Position numbers and translations under genes: made by a program. Below, in pieces: positions 6,869 to 14,319 of a stretch of DNA of 20,460 nucleotides. The first letter of the stretch is position 1, and every line of letters begins with the position of its first letter. The notes beneath the pieces are model-generated. The model made no database searches and was not told the origin of the DNA. It saw nothing but the letters and a program-made list of their open reading frames with translations. The stretch is from assembly GCA_014384545.1 (NCBI GenBank), contig JACNFQ010000018.1:1-20460 (forward strand), in the 5' to 3' direction. The DNA is from a bacterium (lineage in GTDB: Bacteria; UBP7; UBA6624).

Positions 6869-8259
6869 GGTGAGGCGTCACCACGTGTGGAGACAGGTAT
6901 GACTCTCTCCTTGATACCTAGTGGATACTCCCCCGAAAAACAGGCGGTGCAAAATGCCTCTTCATTCTTCGGTATCTTCATGAGATCCCTGAGAGAAAGG
7001 TAGGTTAGAGAATCTGCTCCTAAGTGCCTAGAAAGGTCATCTTGAGAGATTTGATTAATGACCAGCTCTTCTTTTGTGGGTGTATCAATCCCATAGAAAC
7101 AAGGATGAGCAACGGGGGGAGAACCGATTCGGATATGAATCTCCTTGGCTCCCGCCCTCCTAATCATTGAGACGAGTTTCCGCATCGTGCTTCCTCGCAC
7201 GATTGAATCATCAACCAAAACGACTTTCTTTCCTTCGAAAAACCCCGGAACGGGATTGAATTTCTCTTTGACTTTTTCGTCCCTAATGGATTGATCAGGT
7301 GCGATAAACGTTCGCCCTACATAGTGGTTCCTCATCAATCCAAATCCGAAAGGGAGATTCCGTGCCTCAGCATACCCCAAGGCAATCACATTGCTTGAAT
7401 CGGGTACAGCGATAACGACATCCGTTTCAAGCGCATCATCCTTAGCCGCCAAAGACGCTCCTAATCCCTTCCTGAATGCATACACTCCTTCTCCAAATTG
7501 GTCTCCATCGGGACGAGCAAAATAGATCAACTCAAAGATACAGTGGTGTTTGGGGGCATCGGGCTCCAAATCAAACTGTTGGGGATTGCCCTTGCCAAAA
7601 ACGACCAATGACCCGGGAGAAACTTCATGAATCTCGTCAGTTACATGGATATCCACCCCCACTGACTCTGAAGAAACGACATATCCTCCTTTTGGAAGAG
7701 GTGCCATTGAGAGTGGTCTAATCCCCCAAGGATCTCTGAACGCTATTAGGTTATCTCCCACAAGAGCTACAACGCTGTATGCGCCTTTAATCTCTTCCAT
7801 CAGTTGACGAACAGCTTCGGGCAAGGTCTTCCCTTCCCCAAGTTCCATCGCAAGGAACCGGGCCAACAACTCACCATCATTTTGACCCGAGAACTGAAGA
7901 CCTTTTTTCTCTAATCTAAGGCGCAAACTGTGGTAGTTTACCAAATCACCGTTCCCCGCTAACGCAACGGGTGGATGCCCTTCACCTTCTACTAGATGAG
8001 GCTGAGTATTCGCTAAAGTAACAGGCCCCTGTGTGGGATACCGGACATGCCCAATGGCGGATTGCCCTCCTAGGGAGTCTAGCGCGGTGGGATTGAAAAT
8101 CTCCTTCACCATCCCTAATCCTCTGTGGAGAGTATGGATGCCGTCTTGTGCTGACACAATCCCAGCCCCATTCTGCCCACGATGTTGTTGAGCGAAAAGA
8201 CTTGTGACCGCCTTTAGCGCAGCCTGACTGGCTCCATGAATGCCTACTACACCGCACAT
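6865..8259 (-). CDS. purF: Amidophosphoribosyltransferase (glutamine PRPP amidotransferase), Fe-S type
   Basis: It catalyses the first step of purine synthesis, PRPP plus glutamine to phosphoribosylamine. The 464 residues begin MCGVVGIHG, so Cys2 is the nucleophile directly after Met with no propeptide, unlike Bacillus subtilis PurF. HVRYPTQG (71-78) and GNGDLVN (102-108) mark the glutaminase domain; VVLVDDSIVRGST (346-358) is the PRPP site. Cys240, Cys387, Cys437 and Cys440 match the four ligands of the structural 4Fe-4S cluster of the Bacillus-type enzyme, which suggests oxygen sensitivity. It heads the operon and overlaps the next gene by 4 bp. There is no Shine-Dalgarno sequence before the ATG; the N-terminal Cys fixes the start. 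Confidence 0.96.
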   Translation of the reverse strand: MCGVVGIHGASQAALKAVTSLFAQQHRGQNGAGIVSAQDGIHTLHRGLGMVKEIFNPTALDSLGGQSAIGHVRYPTQGPVTLANTQPHLVEGEGHPPVALAGNGDLVNYHSLRLRLEKKGLQFSGQNDGELLARFLAMELGEGKTLPEAVRQLMEEIKGAYSVVALVGDNLIAFRDPWGIRPLSMAPLPKGGYVVSSESVGVDIHVTDEIHEVSPGSLVVFGKGNPQQFDLEPDAPKHHCIFELIYFARPDGDQFGEGVYAFRKGLGASLAAKDDALETDVVIAVPDSSNVIALGYAEARNLPFGFGLMRNHYVGRTFIAPDQSIRDEKVKEKFNPVPGFFEGKKVVLVDDSIVRGSTMRKLVSMIRRAGAKEIHIRIGSPPVAHPCFYGIDTPTKEELVINQISQDDLSRHLGADSLTYLSLRDLMKIPKNEEAFCTACFSGEYPLGIKERVIPVSTRGDASP

Positions 8260-8269
8260 GGGCAGGGAG

Positions 8270-8297
8270 ATTCTAGGCTTCGGCGTGGGTGGGACAA
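8270..8297 (-). promoter_or_regulatory. Promoter of the purF-aro operon
   Basis: On the minus strand TTGTCC (8292-8297) and TAGAAT (8270-8275) are 16 bases apart. The -10 box ends only 10 bases before the purF ATG, so the leader would be about 3-4 bases, with no room for a ribosome-binding site, riboswitch or attenuator. The -35 box abuts the -10-like TAGGAT of the divergent M20 gene, so the two promoters overlap. Confidence 0.5.
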
Positions 8298-8303
8298 TAG
8301 GAT
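8298..8303 (+). promoter_or_regulatory. Leaderless-type -10 element of the M20 gene
   Basis: TAGGAT ends 6 bases before the ATG at 8310. The GGAG between them is only one base from the ATG, too close to act as a ribosome-binding site. No clear -35 box is seen. Confidence 0.45.
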
Positions 8304-8309
8304 TGGAGT

Positions 8310-9527
8310 ATGGACTTTACCTCCCTTGATCAAGGAATCGATGATATGGAGTCTTTGGCGATTGAACTCCAAACGCGCCTGACAGCTGTCCCTGCAATCG
8401 GACCGTTGAATGAGGGCAGAGGCGAAAAAGCAAAGATGGAGGTCTTGGAGAGTTCGTTGGCTGAACTGGGATTCCCAAAAGGAGAGCGGATTGATGCCTC
8501 CGATGATAGGTGTGATGGGGGGATTCGTCCCAATCTTGTAGTCCGTTCGGGCGACAAAGAAGGACCCACATTGTGGATACTCTCCCATATCGATGTCGTG
8601 CCACCGGGAGATATCGATCTTTGGGAGACCGATCCTTGGACGGTTTCCCGAGATGGTCCCTTGATTCGAGGGCGGGGGGTTGAAGACAACCAACAAGGGC
8701 TCGTCTCTTCTATTCTCGCCCTAAAATCTGTAAGAGAAGCACCTATTTCTCACAATGTGGGTCTCCTTTTTGTGAGTGATGAAGAGACGGGAAGTGCTTT
8801 AGGGCTAGGACATGTTCTCAAGACCCGTCCCGAACTTATCAAGCCTACAGATCTTGTACTCGTTCCCGATGCTGGGAACGCTGACGGAACGATGGTAGAA
8901 GTTGCCGAAAAATCAATGTTGTGGATGAAGATCGTTGTTGAAGGCGAACAATGCCATGGCTCAATGCCTGCCTTGGGAACGAATGCAGCTATAGCAGGTG
9001 CAGACCTCCTCCTACGGCTTGATTCAGCTTTCAGAGATAGTTTTCCTGAAATAGACCCGTTGTTTGACCCCCCCACATCCACTTTTGCACCCACCCGAAG
9101 AGAAGAGAATCAGCCCAACATCAATATGGTTCCTGGACGAGATGTTCTCTATTTTGATTGTCGGGTCCTACCCCAAACACCCTTATCTGATGTCAGACGC
9201 GTTGCGAGGGAGATTGCAGATGAGGTAGAGACCCAACGGGGTGTTTCTATTACTCTTAGCGACCATATGGCTGCAAGCGCTGCCCCCCCAACTCCTCTTG
9301 ATGCTCCAGTTGTTACTGCCCTTCTTTCTGCTCTAGAAGAAGTAACAGGTAAAAGGGGGAAGCCTGCTGGGATTGGTGGGGGCACCGTTGCCGCTCTCTT
9401 TAGGGAGTCTGGTATTCCAGCTGTCGTTTGGAGCACCCTTGAAGACCAAGCCCATCAACCTAACGAGTCTTGCCGTTTGAGTAACCTCCTTAGTGATGCG
9501 AAGGTAATGGTTCGCCTTATGGCTTAG
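8310..9527 (+). CDS. M20-family metallopeptidase/deacylase (DapE/ArgE-like)
   Basis: A zinc amidohydrolase of 405 residues with the full M20 ligand set: His93 in LSHIDVVPPGD, bridging Asp126 in GRGVEDNQQG, catalytic and ligand Glu158/159 in SDEETGSALG, Asp187 in VPDAGNAD, and a C-terminal His in EDQAHQPNES. The dimerisation (lid) domain lies around 205-315 (ECHGSMPALGTNA-like region, with NINMVPG). The GVEDNQQG form occurs in the M20 subgroup annotated as succinyl-diaminopimelate desuccinylase-like, but such proteins often cleave other N-acyl amino acids or dipeptides. No lysine or arginine synthesis genes are adjacent, so I give no symbol. There is no signal peptide, so it is cytoplasmic. 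Its TAG stop interlocks with the TAA of the convergent gene. Confidence 0.88.
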   Translation: MDFTSLDQGIDDMESLAIELQTRLTAVPAIGPLNEGRGEKAKMEVLESSLAELGFPKGERIDASDDRCDGGIRPNLVVRSGDKEGPTLWILSHIDVVPPGDIDLWETDPWTVSRDGPLIRGRGVEDNQQGLVSSILALKSVREAPISHNVGLLFVSDEETGSALGLGHVLKTRPELIKPTDLVLVPDAGNADGTMVEVAEKSMLWMKIVVEGEQCHGSMPALGTNAAIAGADLLLRLDSAFRDSFPEIDPLFDPPTSTFAPTRREENQPNINMVPGRDVLYFDCRVLPQTPLSDVRRVAREIADEVETQRGVSITLSDHMAASAAPPTPLDAPVVTALLSALEEVTGKRGKPAGIGGGTVAALFRESGIPAVVWSTLEDQAHQPNESCRLSNLLSDAKVMVRLMA

Positions 9528-10006
9528 GGGCATGGTTCTCTTCGGCTATCTTCTGTCCCTTCCAGTTCAGTCCACAAGGCCTCTTGGGTCCTTTCCCATA
9601 CGTCTCTAGGCACGCCATTTACAGACAACTTCCCTCTCCCTTTATGGAACTGAGAGCCAGCAAACTGGTGGAAAGCGATGTTGGGGATTTTCACACCCTT
9701 TGCCACACTCAGTTCCATCCCTTCTTTCTGGGTTCCTCTAAATCCAAGCCTAAACCCAGCATTTTGGAAGAGTGAAGGTAAGAGGTGTGAATAGTCAGAG
9801 AGATGGATGCCCAAGTCAATGTCGGGATCATTCGAAATGAAATCTCCTTCACGAAACCAACCCAATAGAGTGCCCGAAGTCAACCAAAAAGGAATCTGGG
9901 CACTATTCAAGATGGAAACAACCTCTGATAATACCCGTCGAGCCCTCATCCTGCGCCCCTTGACACCCCCCAGAAACGCTTGGATACAATCACGGGTTAT
10001 CCCCAC
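9524..10006 (-). CDS. Small LicD/fukutin-like nucleotidyltransferase-fold protein
   Basis: The 160 residues contain the core motif of the LicD/FKTN/FKRP family: LTSGTLLGWFREGDFI followed by NDPDIDLGI, with candidate metal ligands Asp62 and Asp64 (SGTLLG at 44-49). Members transfer phosphocholine or phospho-sugars to cell-surface glycans, and similar minimal versions are of unknown specificity. This one is short and lacks membrane segments or added domains. Around residues 85-125 sits KGVKIPNIAFHQF, which may be the acceptor-side strand. No glycan synthesis cluster lies nearby, so the substrate is unknown. The start is GTG at 10006, with a TAGGAT 6 bases upstream and no Shine-Dalgarno sequence. 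The end interlocks with the M20 gene. Confidence 0.7.
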   Translation of the reverse strand: MGITRDCIQAFLGGVKGRRMRARRVLSEVVSILNSAQIPFWLTSGTLLGWFREGDFISNDPDIDLGIHLSDYSHLLPSLFQNAGFRLGFRGTQKEGMELSVAKGVKIPNIAFHQFAGSQFHKGRGKLSVNGVPRDVWERTQEALWTELEGTEDSRREPCP

Positions 10007-10012
10007 AACGAA

Positions 10013-10018
10013 ATCCTA
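10013..10018 (-). promoter_or_regulatory. Leaderless-type -10 element of the LicD-like gene
   Basis: The minus strand reads TAGGAT, then 6 bases, then GTG at 10006. No ribosome-binding site lies between. The 66-base divergent gap to the M61 gene holds both starts and a T-rich tract (10031-10042). Confidence 0.45.
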
Positions 10019-10060
10019 GAGAGACTCCTCTTTGTTTTTTTCTTGTCCAAAAGAGGATTC

Positions 10061-10066
10061 TAGATT
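10061..10066 (+). promoter_or_regulatory. Leaderless-type -10 element of the M61 fusion gene
   Basis: TAGATT ends 6 bases before the GTG at 10073. An out-of-frame ATG at 10069 lies between and cannot encode the protein. The match in spacing to neighbouring genes is the main reason to prefer the GTG over the in-frame ATG at 10082. Confidence 0.4.
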
Positions 10067-10072
10067 GCATGG

Positions 10073-12718
10073 GTGGACGGGATGTTCACCTTGTATAGGA
10101 TTGGCACTATGCTTATTTCTCTCTTTTTGGCACCTCTTGTTTATACGGTAGATGTTGGTAACCCCTCCGATGGACTTGTCCATTTCTCAGTGGAAGCGCC
10201 TCAGGCTGGTCGCAATCCCACTTTCTCTGTGCCCGTTTGGACACCCGGACATTACAAAGCAGATATGCCCGTTGCCACCATCCAAGATGTAGCTGCATTT
10301 GATGGGGACGGAAATCTCCTTCCTGTCCAGAAAACAGGGCTTTCTGAATGGACAGTCTCTTCGCGTCGAGGATCCGTAACGCTTTCATACAAAGCGCACT
10401 TGGCAAAACCAGGACCAACTGGATCTGAACTCACACCAGACCATCTCTATTTCCATCCCACCGATTTCTTCCCAATATTGAATGATGATTTGGACCAATC
10501 TAGCCGCATCCTTCTTGCAGGACTCCCAAATGACTGGCGTGTAGCAACCGCCCTAAAGCGATGCGCAGACGGAGAGGGTTGGTGTGCCCCTAACGCTCAT
10601 CGCCTTTACGACAGCCCTTTTGAAATCTCAGATTACCAGGAACTTACCTACGAAAGTGGTGGTGCCACTTTCCACATCATTATCTCAGGAAATGGTGGAC
10701 CTTACGATCTGGAGGTTTTTCCGTTTGTTGATGATTTCAAGAGATTTACGGATGCTCAGATTGAGGTTTTTGACGGCATTGCACCTGGTGGTATTAGCGA
10801 CTATTGGTGGTTGTTATTCCCTGGCGGTGGGGGTGGCTTGGAACATAGAGATTCCACCACTATTTACTTTAACAAACGAGTTTTTGAGGGGAATAGGGGG
10901 AGTTATGACAGCCTCGTTTCCGTCTCCAGTCACGAGCTCTTTCACGCGTGGAATGTGAAGAGGATTCGCCCTGCTGTCATGGTTCCTTATTCATATACAG
11001 AACCCCCCCCCACATCCTTGTTGTGGGTTAGCGAAGGGATAACTTCATACTATGGCCGTCTTGCTAGGGTGCGTGGCGGAAATATGACGGTCAAGGAGTA
11101 CTTTGAAGGTCTGGCTGGGGTGATAAACGCTGTCGCCAACAGCCTAGGGTATCCCCAAACGAGTGCGGCTCTTTCTTCTTATGATACTTGGATCGGTCAG
11201 GGGACCGCTTCGGAACAGAGAAGTATCTCCTACTACACGACGGGTGAGATGCTTGGGTTCTTCATGGAAGCGAAACTTCGAGAAGAGAGTGGGGGCATAG
11301 TTTCATTAGATGACTTGATGACCTATCTTTATCAAACGAAGTGGAACGAGGATAGAGGCCCCGGGTTTACCGAAGAAGATCTTCTCGTGTGGTTAGAGCG
11401 GTCAACAGAAGGGGACAACGGATGGGATGCCTTCTTTGATCAATGGGTACGTGGTAGCGACGACCTTCCCTTAGAGGCGTGGCCTTGGTCATTGGTGGGT
11501 ATGGAGGCTACGGGGACAGAGCAACCTAGCTTGGGCATGGAAGTTCGGGGCAGTTGGCCCCTAACGGTCTCCCATATCTATCCACAGGAAGCTGCCTCCG
11601 AGGCCGGCTTTTTTACAGGAGATGAGATTCTTCTCATTGGTGATGAAAAAGCGACATTAGCCAACCTAAAAAGCCTTGAAGAACCCACAGAAGTTTCATT
11701 CCTTCGCCACGATCGCCTATTGAAAACAGTCTATCTTCCTGGTGTTAGGACGAATTGGAAAGTGTCCCTTTCCCTTCCCCAAGAGGAAGATGAGAGCTTG
11801 GCTTGGACCCAAGATTGGTTGGCGATTCCCCCACCAGTCATGGAACCAGTCCAAGAGGATGTGGAATCAGAACTTGAGGATATCTACGATGAATCGGCAA
11901 TCGCTGAAGAGGATATCTCGACCGCTCTTGAGATGGCTAACACAGAGAACAGGCGTGTCCTCTTGGTCTATGGAGGAAACTGGTGTGGTTGGTGTCATGC
12001 CCTACACAGACTCTTTGCGAGCAACACAGGTATTCGAAAGAAACTCCAATATGAGTATGAAGTGGTGATGGTTGATATAGGCAATTTTGATAAGAATATG
12101 GAGATTGCTCAACGATTTGGCGCCAATCTAAAGAAGACAGGCGTCCCCTTCTTGACGGTTCTGGATCGTGATGGAAATCTAGTGGTTAATCAGGAAACAG
12201 GCTCGCTAGAAGAGGGAAATGGTCATAGCCCTGATGCGGTGATGGCGTTCCTAACAGCGTGGCAAGCCACACCTTTACGAGCCGATTCTGTGCTTATTTC
12301 CGGGTTATCAATGGCGAGAGAGAAAGAGAGACTCGTTTTCCTCCATACGGGGGCACCTTGGTGCGGTTGGTGCAAACGCCTTGAGTCTTTTCTTCTTCGC
12401 CCAGATATCGCACCTATTATGGAAAGAGCGTTTGTAGATGTAAAGATTGATGTGGACCGAATGGAGGGTGGCGCAGAGTTATCTGCCTCATTGCGTGAAT
12501 CCGAAAAGGGGGGTATCCCTTGGATTGCGATTCTCTCTGCAGACGGTGAGGTCTTGATTCATAGTGACGAAGCCTCTGAAGGGAATATTGGGTTTCCCGT
12601 GGCAGACCACGAAATTGCTTTCTTTATGAGGATGTTAGCCCTATCACCTCTTTCTGATGAAGACCTCTCATTCATTGAGACCGCACTCAACGAAAGTGCC
12701 ACCAAGATACTGGGCTAA
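10073..12718 (+). CDS. Exported M61 glycyl-aminopeptidase-like protease with PDZ and two thioredoxin-like domains
   Basis: An 881-residue chain. Residues 5-24 form a signal peptide or anchor (RIGTMLISLFLAPLVYT). About 25-230 is the M61 N-terminal beta domain, with a Cys164/Cys171 pair. The gluzincin site is HELFHAW (287-293), with Glu321 in WVSEGITSYYG as third zinc ligand. The helical M61 C-terminal domain follows to about 480, then a PDZ-like segment (about 487-560). After an acidic linker (about 590-625) come two thioredoxin-like domains, each with the redox motif WCGWC (637-641 and 763-767) and a cis-Pro candidate (TGVPFLTVL, GGIPWIAIL). Standard M61 proteins end after the PDZ domain at about 600 residues. 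The second half therefore suggests a periplasmic enzyme joining proteolysis to disulfide chemistry. The start is GTG 10073 or ATG 10082. Confidence 0.9.
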   Translation: MDGMFTLYRIGTMLISLFLAPLVYTVDVGNPSDGLVHFSVEAPQAGRNPTFSVPVWTPGHYKADMPVATIQDVAAFDGDGNLLPVQKTGLSEWTVSSRRGSVTLSYKAHLAKPGPTGSELTPDHLYFHPTDFFPILNDDLDQSSRILLAGLPNDWRVATALKRCADGEGWCAPNAHRLYDSPFEISDYQELTYESGGATFHIIISGNGGPYDLEVFPFVDDFKRFTDAQIEVFDGIAPGGISDYWWLLFPGGGGGLEHRDSTTIYFNKRVFEGNRGSYDSLVSVSSHELFHAWNVKRIRPAVMVPYSYTEPPPTSLLWVSEGITSYYGRLARVRGGNMTVKEYFEGLAGVINAVANSLGYPQTSAALSSYDTWIGQGTASEQRSISYYTTGEMLGFFMEAKLREESGGIVSLDDLMTYLYQTKWNEDRGPGFTEEDLLVWLERSTEGDNGWDAFFDQWVRGSDDLPLEAWPWSLVGMEATGTEQPSLGMEVRGSWPLTVSHIYPQEAASEAGFFTGDEILLIGDEKATLANLKSLEEPTEVSFLRHDRLLKTVYLPGVRTNWKVSLSLPQEEDESLAWTQDWLAIPPPVMEPVQEDVESELEDIYDESAIAEEDISTALEMANTENRRVLLVYGGNWCGWCHALHRLFASNTGIRKKLQYEYEVVMVDIGNFDKNMEIAQRFGANLKKTGVPFLTVLDRDGNLVVNQETGSLEEGNGHSPDAVMAFLTAWQATPLRADSVLISGLSMAREKERLVFLHTGAPWCGWCKRLESFLLRPDIAPIMERAFVDVKIDVDRMEGGAELSASLRESEKGGIPWIAILSADGEVLIHSDEASEGNIGFPVADHEIAFFMRMLALSPLSDEDLSFIETALNESATKILG

Positions 12719-13611
12719 CTAGGAAGAAAAAGGAGAGCCGTTCCAGTTATTGCCACGAGGGCACCAGCCAAGATACCTTTCTTGGGCTTCTCGCTAGCAA
12801 TCCAAAATGCAATAGGAATAGCAAAGAGAGGGACTGTTGCTCCAATGGCACCTACCATGGTGGCTCGGGTTAAACGAGCACCCGCTTGATAGAGTGCCAT
12901 CCCAATACCTGTTCCCAAAAGCCCACCCCAGAGAATAAGGGGTCGATGGGGACCAGGTGCCATCGCTCGAGAAAAACTCTTTCTAGGTCCTGAAAAGAGA
13001 AAGAGCCCCACCACGCCTGCACCTACCCTTACTGCAGTGGATGTAGCCAAACTCCACTCGGGTGAGATATCAAAAGACCAGCGCACCATCACCTGTCCCG
13101 CTGCCATAAGGACCGCTGCACCCAAAACGAGCATCGCCCCAGACTTGGGGTCGATTCCTCTTTCTTGGCTTGCCTTTATGGGGTCTTTTCCACCTAGCGC
13201 AAGTCGCACACCTAGAAGGACAAGAGCGATGCCAAAAAGGTGGATAGGGAGTGGTCTGTACCCTAGAAAAGTAGCCTCAAAGAGGAGTGCAAATAAGGGC
13301 GTGGAGAGGATGCCTACAGTTGCTGCACCCACACCAATAGTCTGAACAGCACGCAAAAAGAGGGAATCTCCTAGCCCCATCCCTATCGCTCCAGCTAGTG
13401 CCATGGCACCGATAGCTGGAAAACTGTCCCCCGCATTCCATCCTCCCGAAACGAAGACCCAAGCCAATGCAAAGAGCAACCCCACACTATTCTTGACCGT
13501 ATTCAATCCCATCGCGTCAACACCTTTGCCGGCACGCTTAAATAGAGAGAGAGCTGTAGCCCAAACGACACAAGCCCCCAACAAATAGATGTTCCCCAAC
13601 ACGATGTTCAT
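12715..13611 (-). CDS. EamA/DMT-family membrane transporter
   Basis: The 298 residues are almost entirely hydrophobic helices, about ten spans in two EamA repeats (roughly 1-135 and 150-298), the drug/metabolite transporter layout. The first repeat begins NIYLLGACVVWATALSLFKRA, with the small residues and Trp typical of the family; each repeat ends in a VLLGV- or AITGTALLF-like last helix. Substrates in this family range from amino acids and metabolites to drugs and cannot be predicted. The ATG at 13611 lies 3 bases past the thyX stop, with GAGG 8 bases upstream, so it is the last gene of that unit. Its TAG overlaps the TAA of the convergent M61 gene (CTAA). Confidence 0.85.
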   Translation of the reverse strand: MNIVLGNIYLLGACVVWATALSLFKRAGKGVDAMGLNTVKNSVGLLFALAWVFVSGGWNAGDSFPAIGAMALAGAIGMGLGDSLFLRAVQTIGVGAATVGILSTPLFALLFEATFLGYRPLPIHLFGIALVLLGVRLALGGKDPIKASQERGIDPKSGAMLVLGAAVLMAAGQVMVRWSFDISPEWSLATSTAVRVGAGVVGLFLFSGPRKSFSRAMAPGPHRPLILWGGLLGTGIGMALYQAGARLTRATMVGAIGATVPLFAIPIAFWIASEKPKKGILAGALVAITGTALLFLPS

Positions 13612-13614
13612 GGA

Positions 13615-14319
13615 CTAAGCCTCGGGGTCTAAATCGAGAGAGGAGAGGAAAAGTTCCCGGAATGCAGAAGCCGTCCAAGGGAGATGTTCTTCAAAAACTC
13701 GGAGCAGAGGAACGGCGTAAGCACGAATCTCTTTTTGGGCATGGATTTCGGTACGCAAGCGGAGAAAATTCATCAAACTCCGCGCGTTCACCTTCCAGTA
13801 GAACTCAGTATAAAGAGAAAGGGGCAAGACGGTTCTGGCAATCTCACGAGCGACCCCTGCTTCTAGAAGAGATTCGTAAGTACTATAGGCTGCCCTAGCA
13901 CTCTTATCCATCTCCCCAAGCAAACCCTCTTCTTCTTCTTTAGAGAACCCACCCTCAACACTCCCTTGTTTGTTTTTCATGTCCGGCGTACGGAGAGTAC
14001 TGGGCAGAAAGAACCGATGCTCTAAAGAGACATACCTTCCACTAATCTCATTGAACGAAGACCACCGATGACGGAACCACTGCCGAGCGACAAAAATAGG
14101 AGCACGGATGTGGAACTTGAAAGCGGTCATTTCAAAAGGAGTTCCGTGGTCATGAGCAAGGAGATACTTGATAAGCCCACGATCTGCCTTCTCTCCTTTG
14201 GATTCGTTTCCAAAAGAGACGCGGGCAGCACCCACGATGCCCACATCATCTCCCATCACCTCAAGGACTCGAACGAACCCGTGGTCTAGAACGGGAATAG
14301 CATGGGGAGGAAGGGGCAT
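13615..14319 (-). CDS. thyX: Flavin-dependent thymidylate synthase
   Basis: It methylates dUMP to dTMP using methylenetetrahydrofolate, FAD and NADPH. The signature RHRX7S is intact: RHRWSSFNEIS (83-93). HGTPFEM (58-64), the REIARTVLPLSLYTEFYW segment and the C-terminal NARSLMNFLRLR with AQKEIR match the family; 234 residues is normal length. The start is ATG at 14319, which overlaps the upstream stop as TGATG. The open frame continues upstream to 14505 but that part lies inside the dehydrogenase gene and has no family features. With ThyX, the cell may lack ThyA and dihydrofolate reductase. Confidence 0.96.
   Translation of the reverse strand: MPLPPHAIPVLDHGFVRVLEVMGDDVGIVGAARVSFGNESKGEKADRGLIKYLLAHDHGTPFEMTAFKFHIRAPIFVARQWFRHRWSSFNEISGRYVSLEHRFFLPSTLRTPDMKNKQGSVEGGFSKEEEEGLLGEMDKSARAAYSTYESLLEAGVAREIARTVLPLSLYTEFYWKVNARSLMNFLRLRTEIHAQKEIRAYAVPLLRVFEEHLPWTASAFRELFLSSLDLDPEA

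Noticed and set aside
8260-8309. Purine riboswitch or attenuator upstream of purF
   Set aside because: The promoter lies 10 bases from the ATG, so there is no leader to hold an RNA structure.
8310-9527. Archaeal origin of the window, suggested by the M20 GVEDNQQG motif and leaderless starts
   Set aside because: Shikimate kinase, DHQS fusion, type II dehydroquinase, PadR, RND pump and lipoprotein adaptor are bacterial forms; leaderless genes also occur widely in bacteria.
12700-12745. Intrinsic terminator between the M61 gene and the EamA gene
   Set aside because: The genes overlap by 4 bp and no stem followed by a T-run is visible on either strand. The other convergent ends gave the same result.
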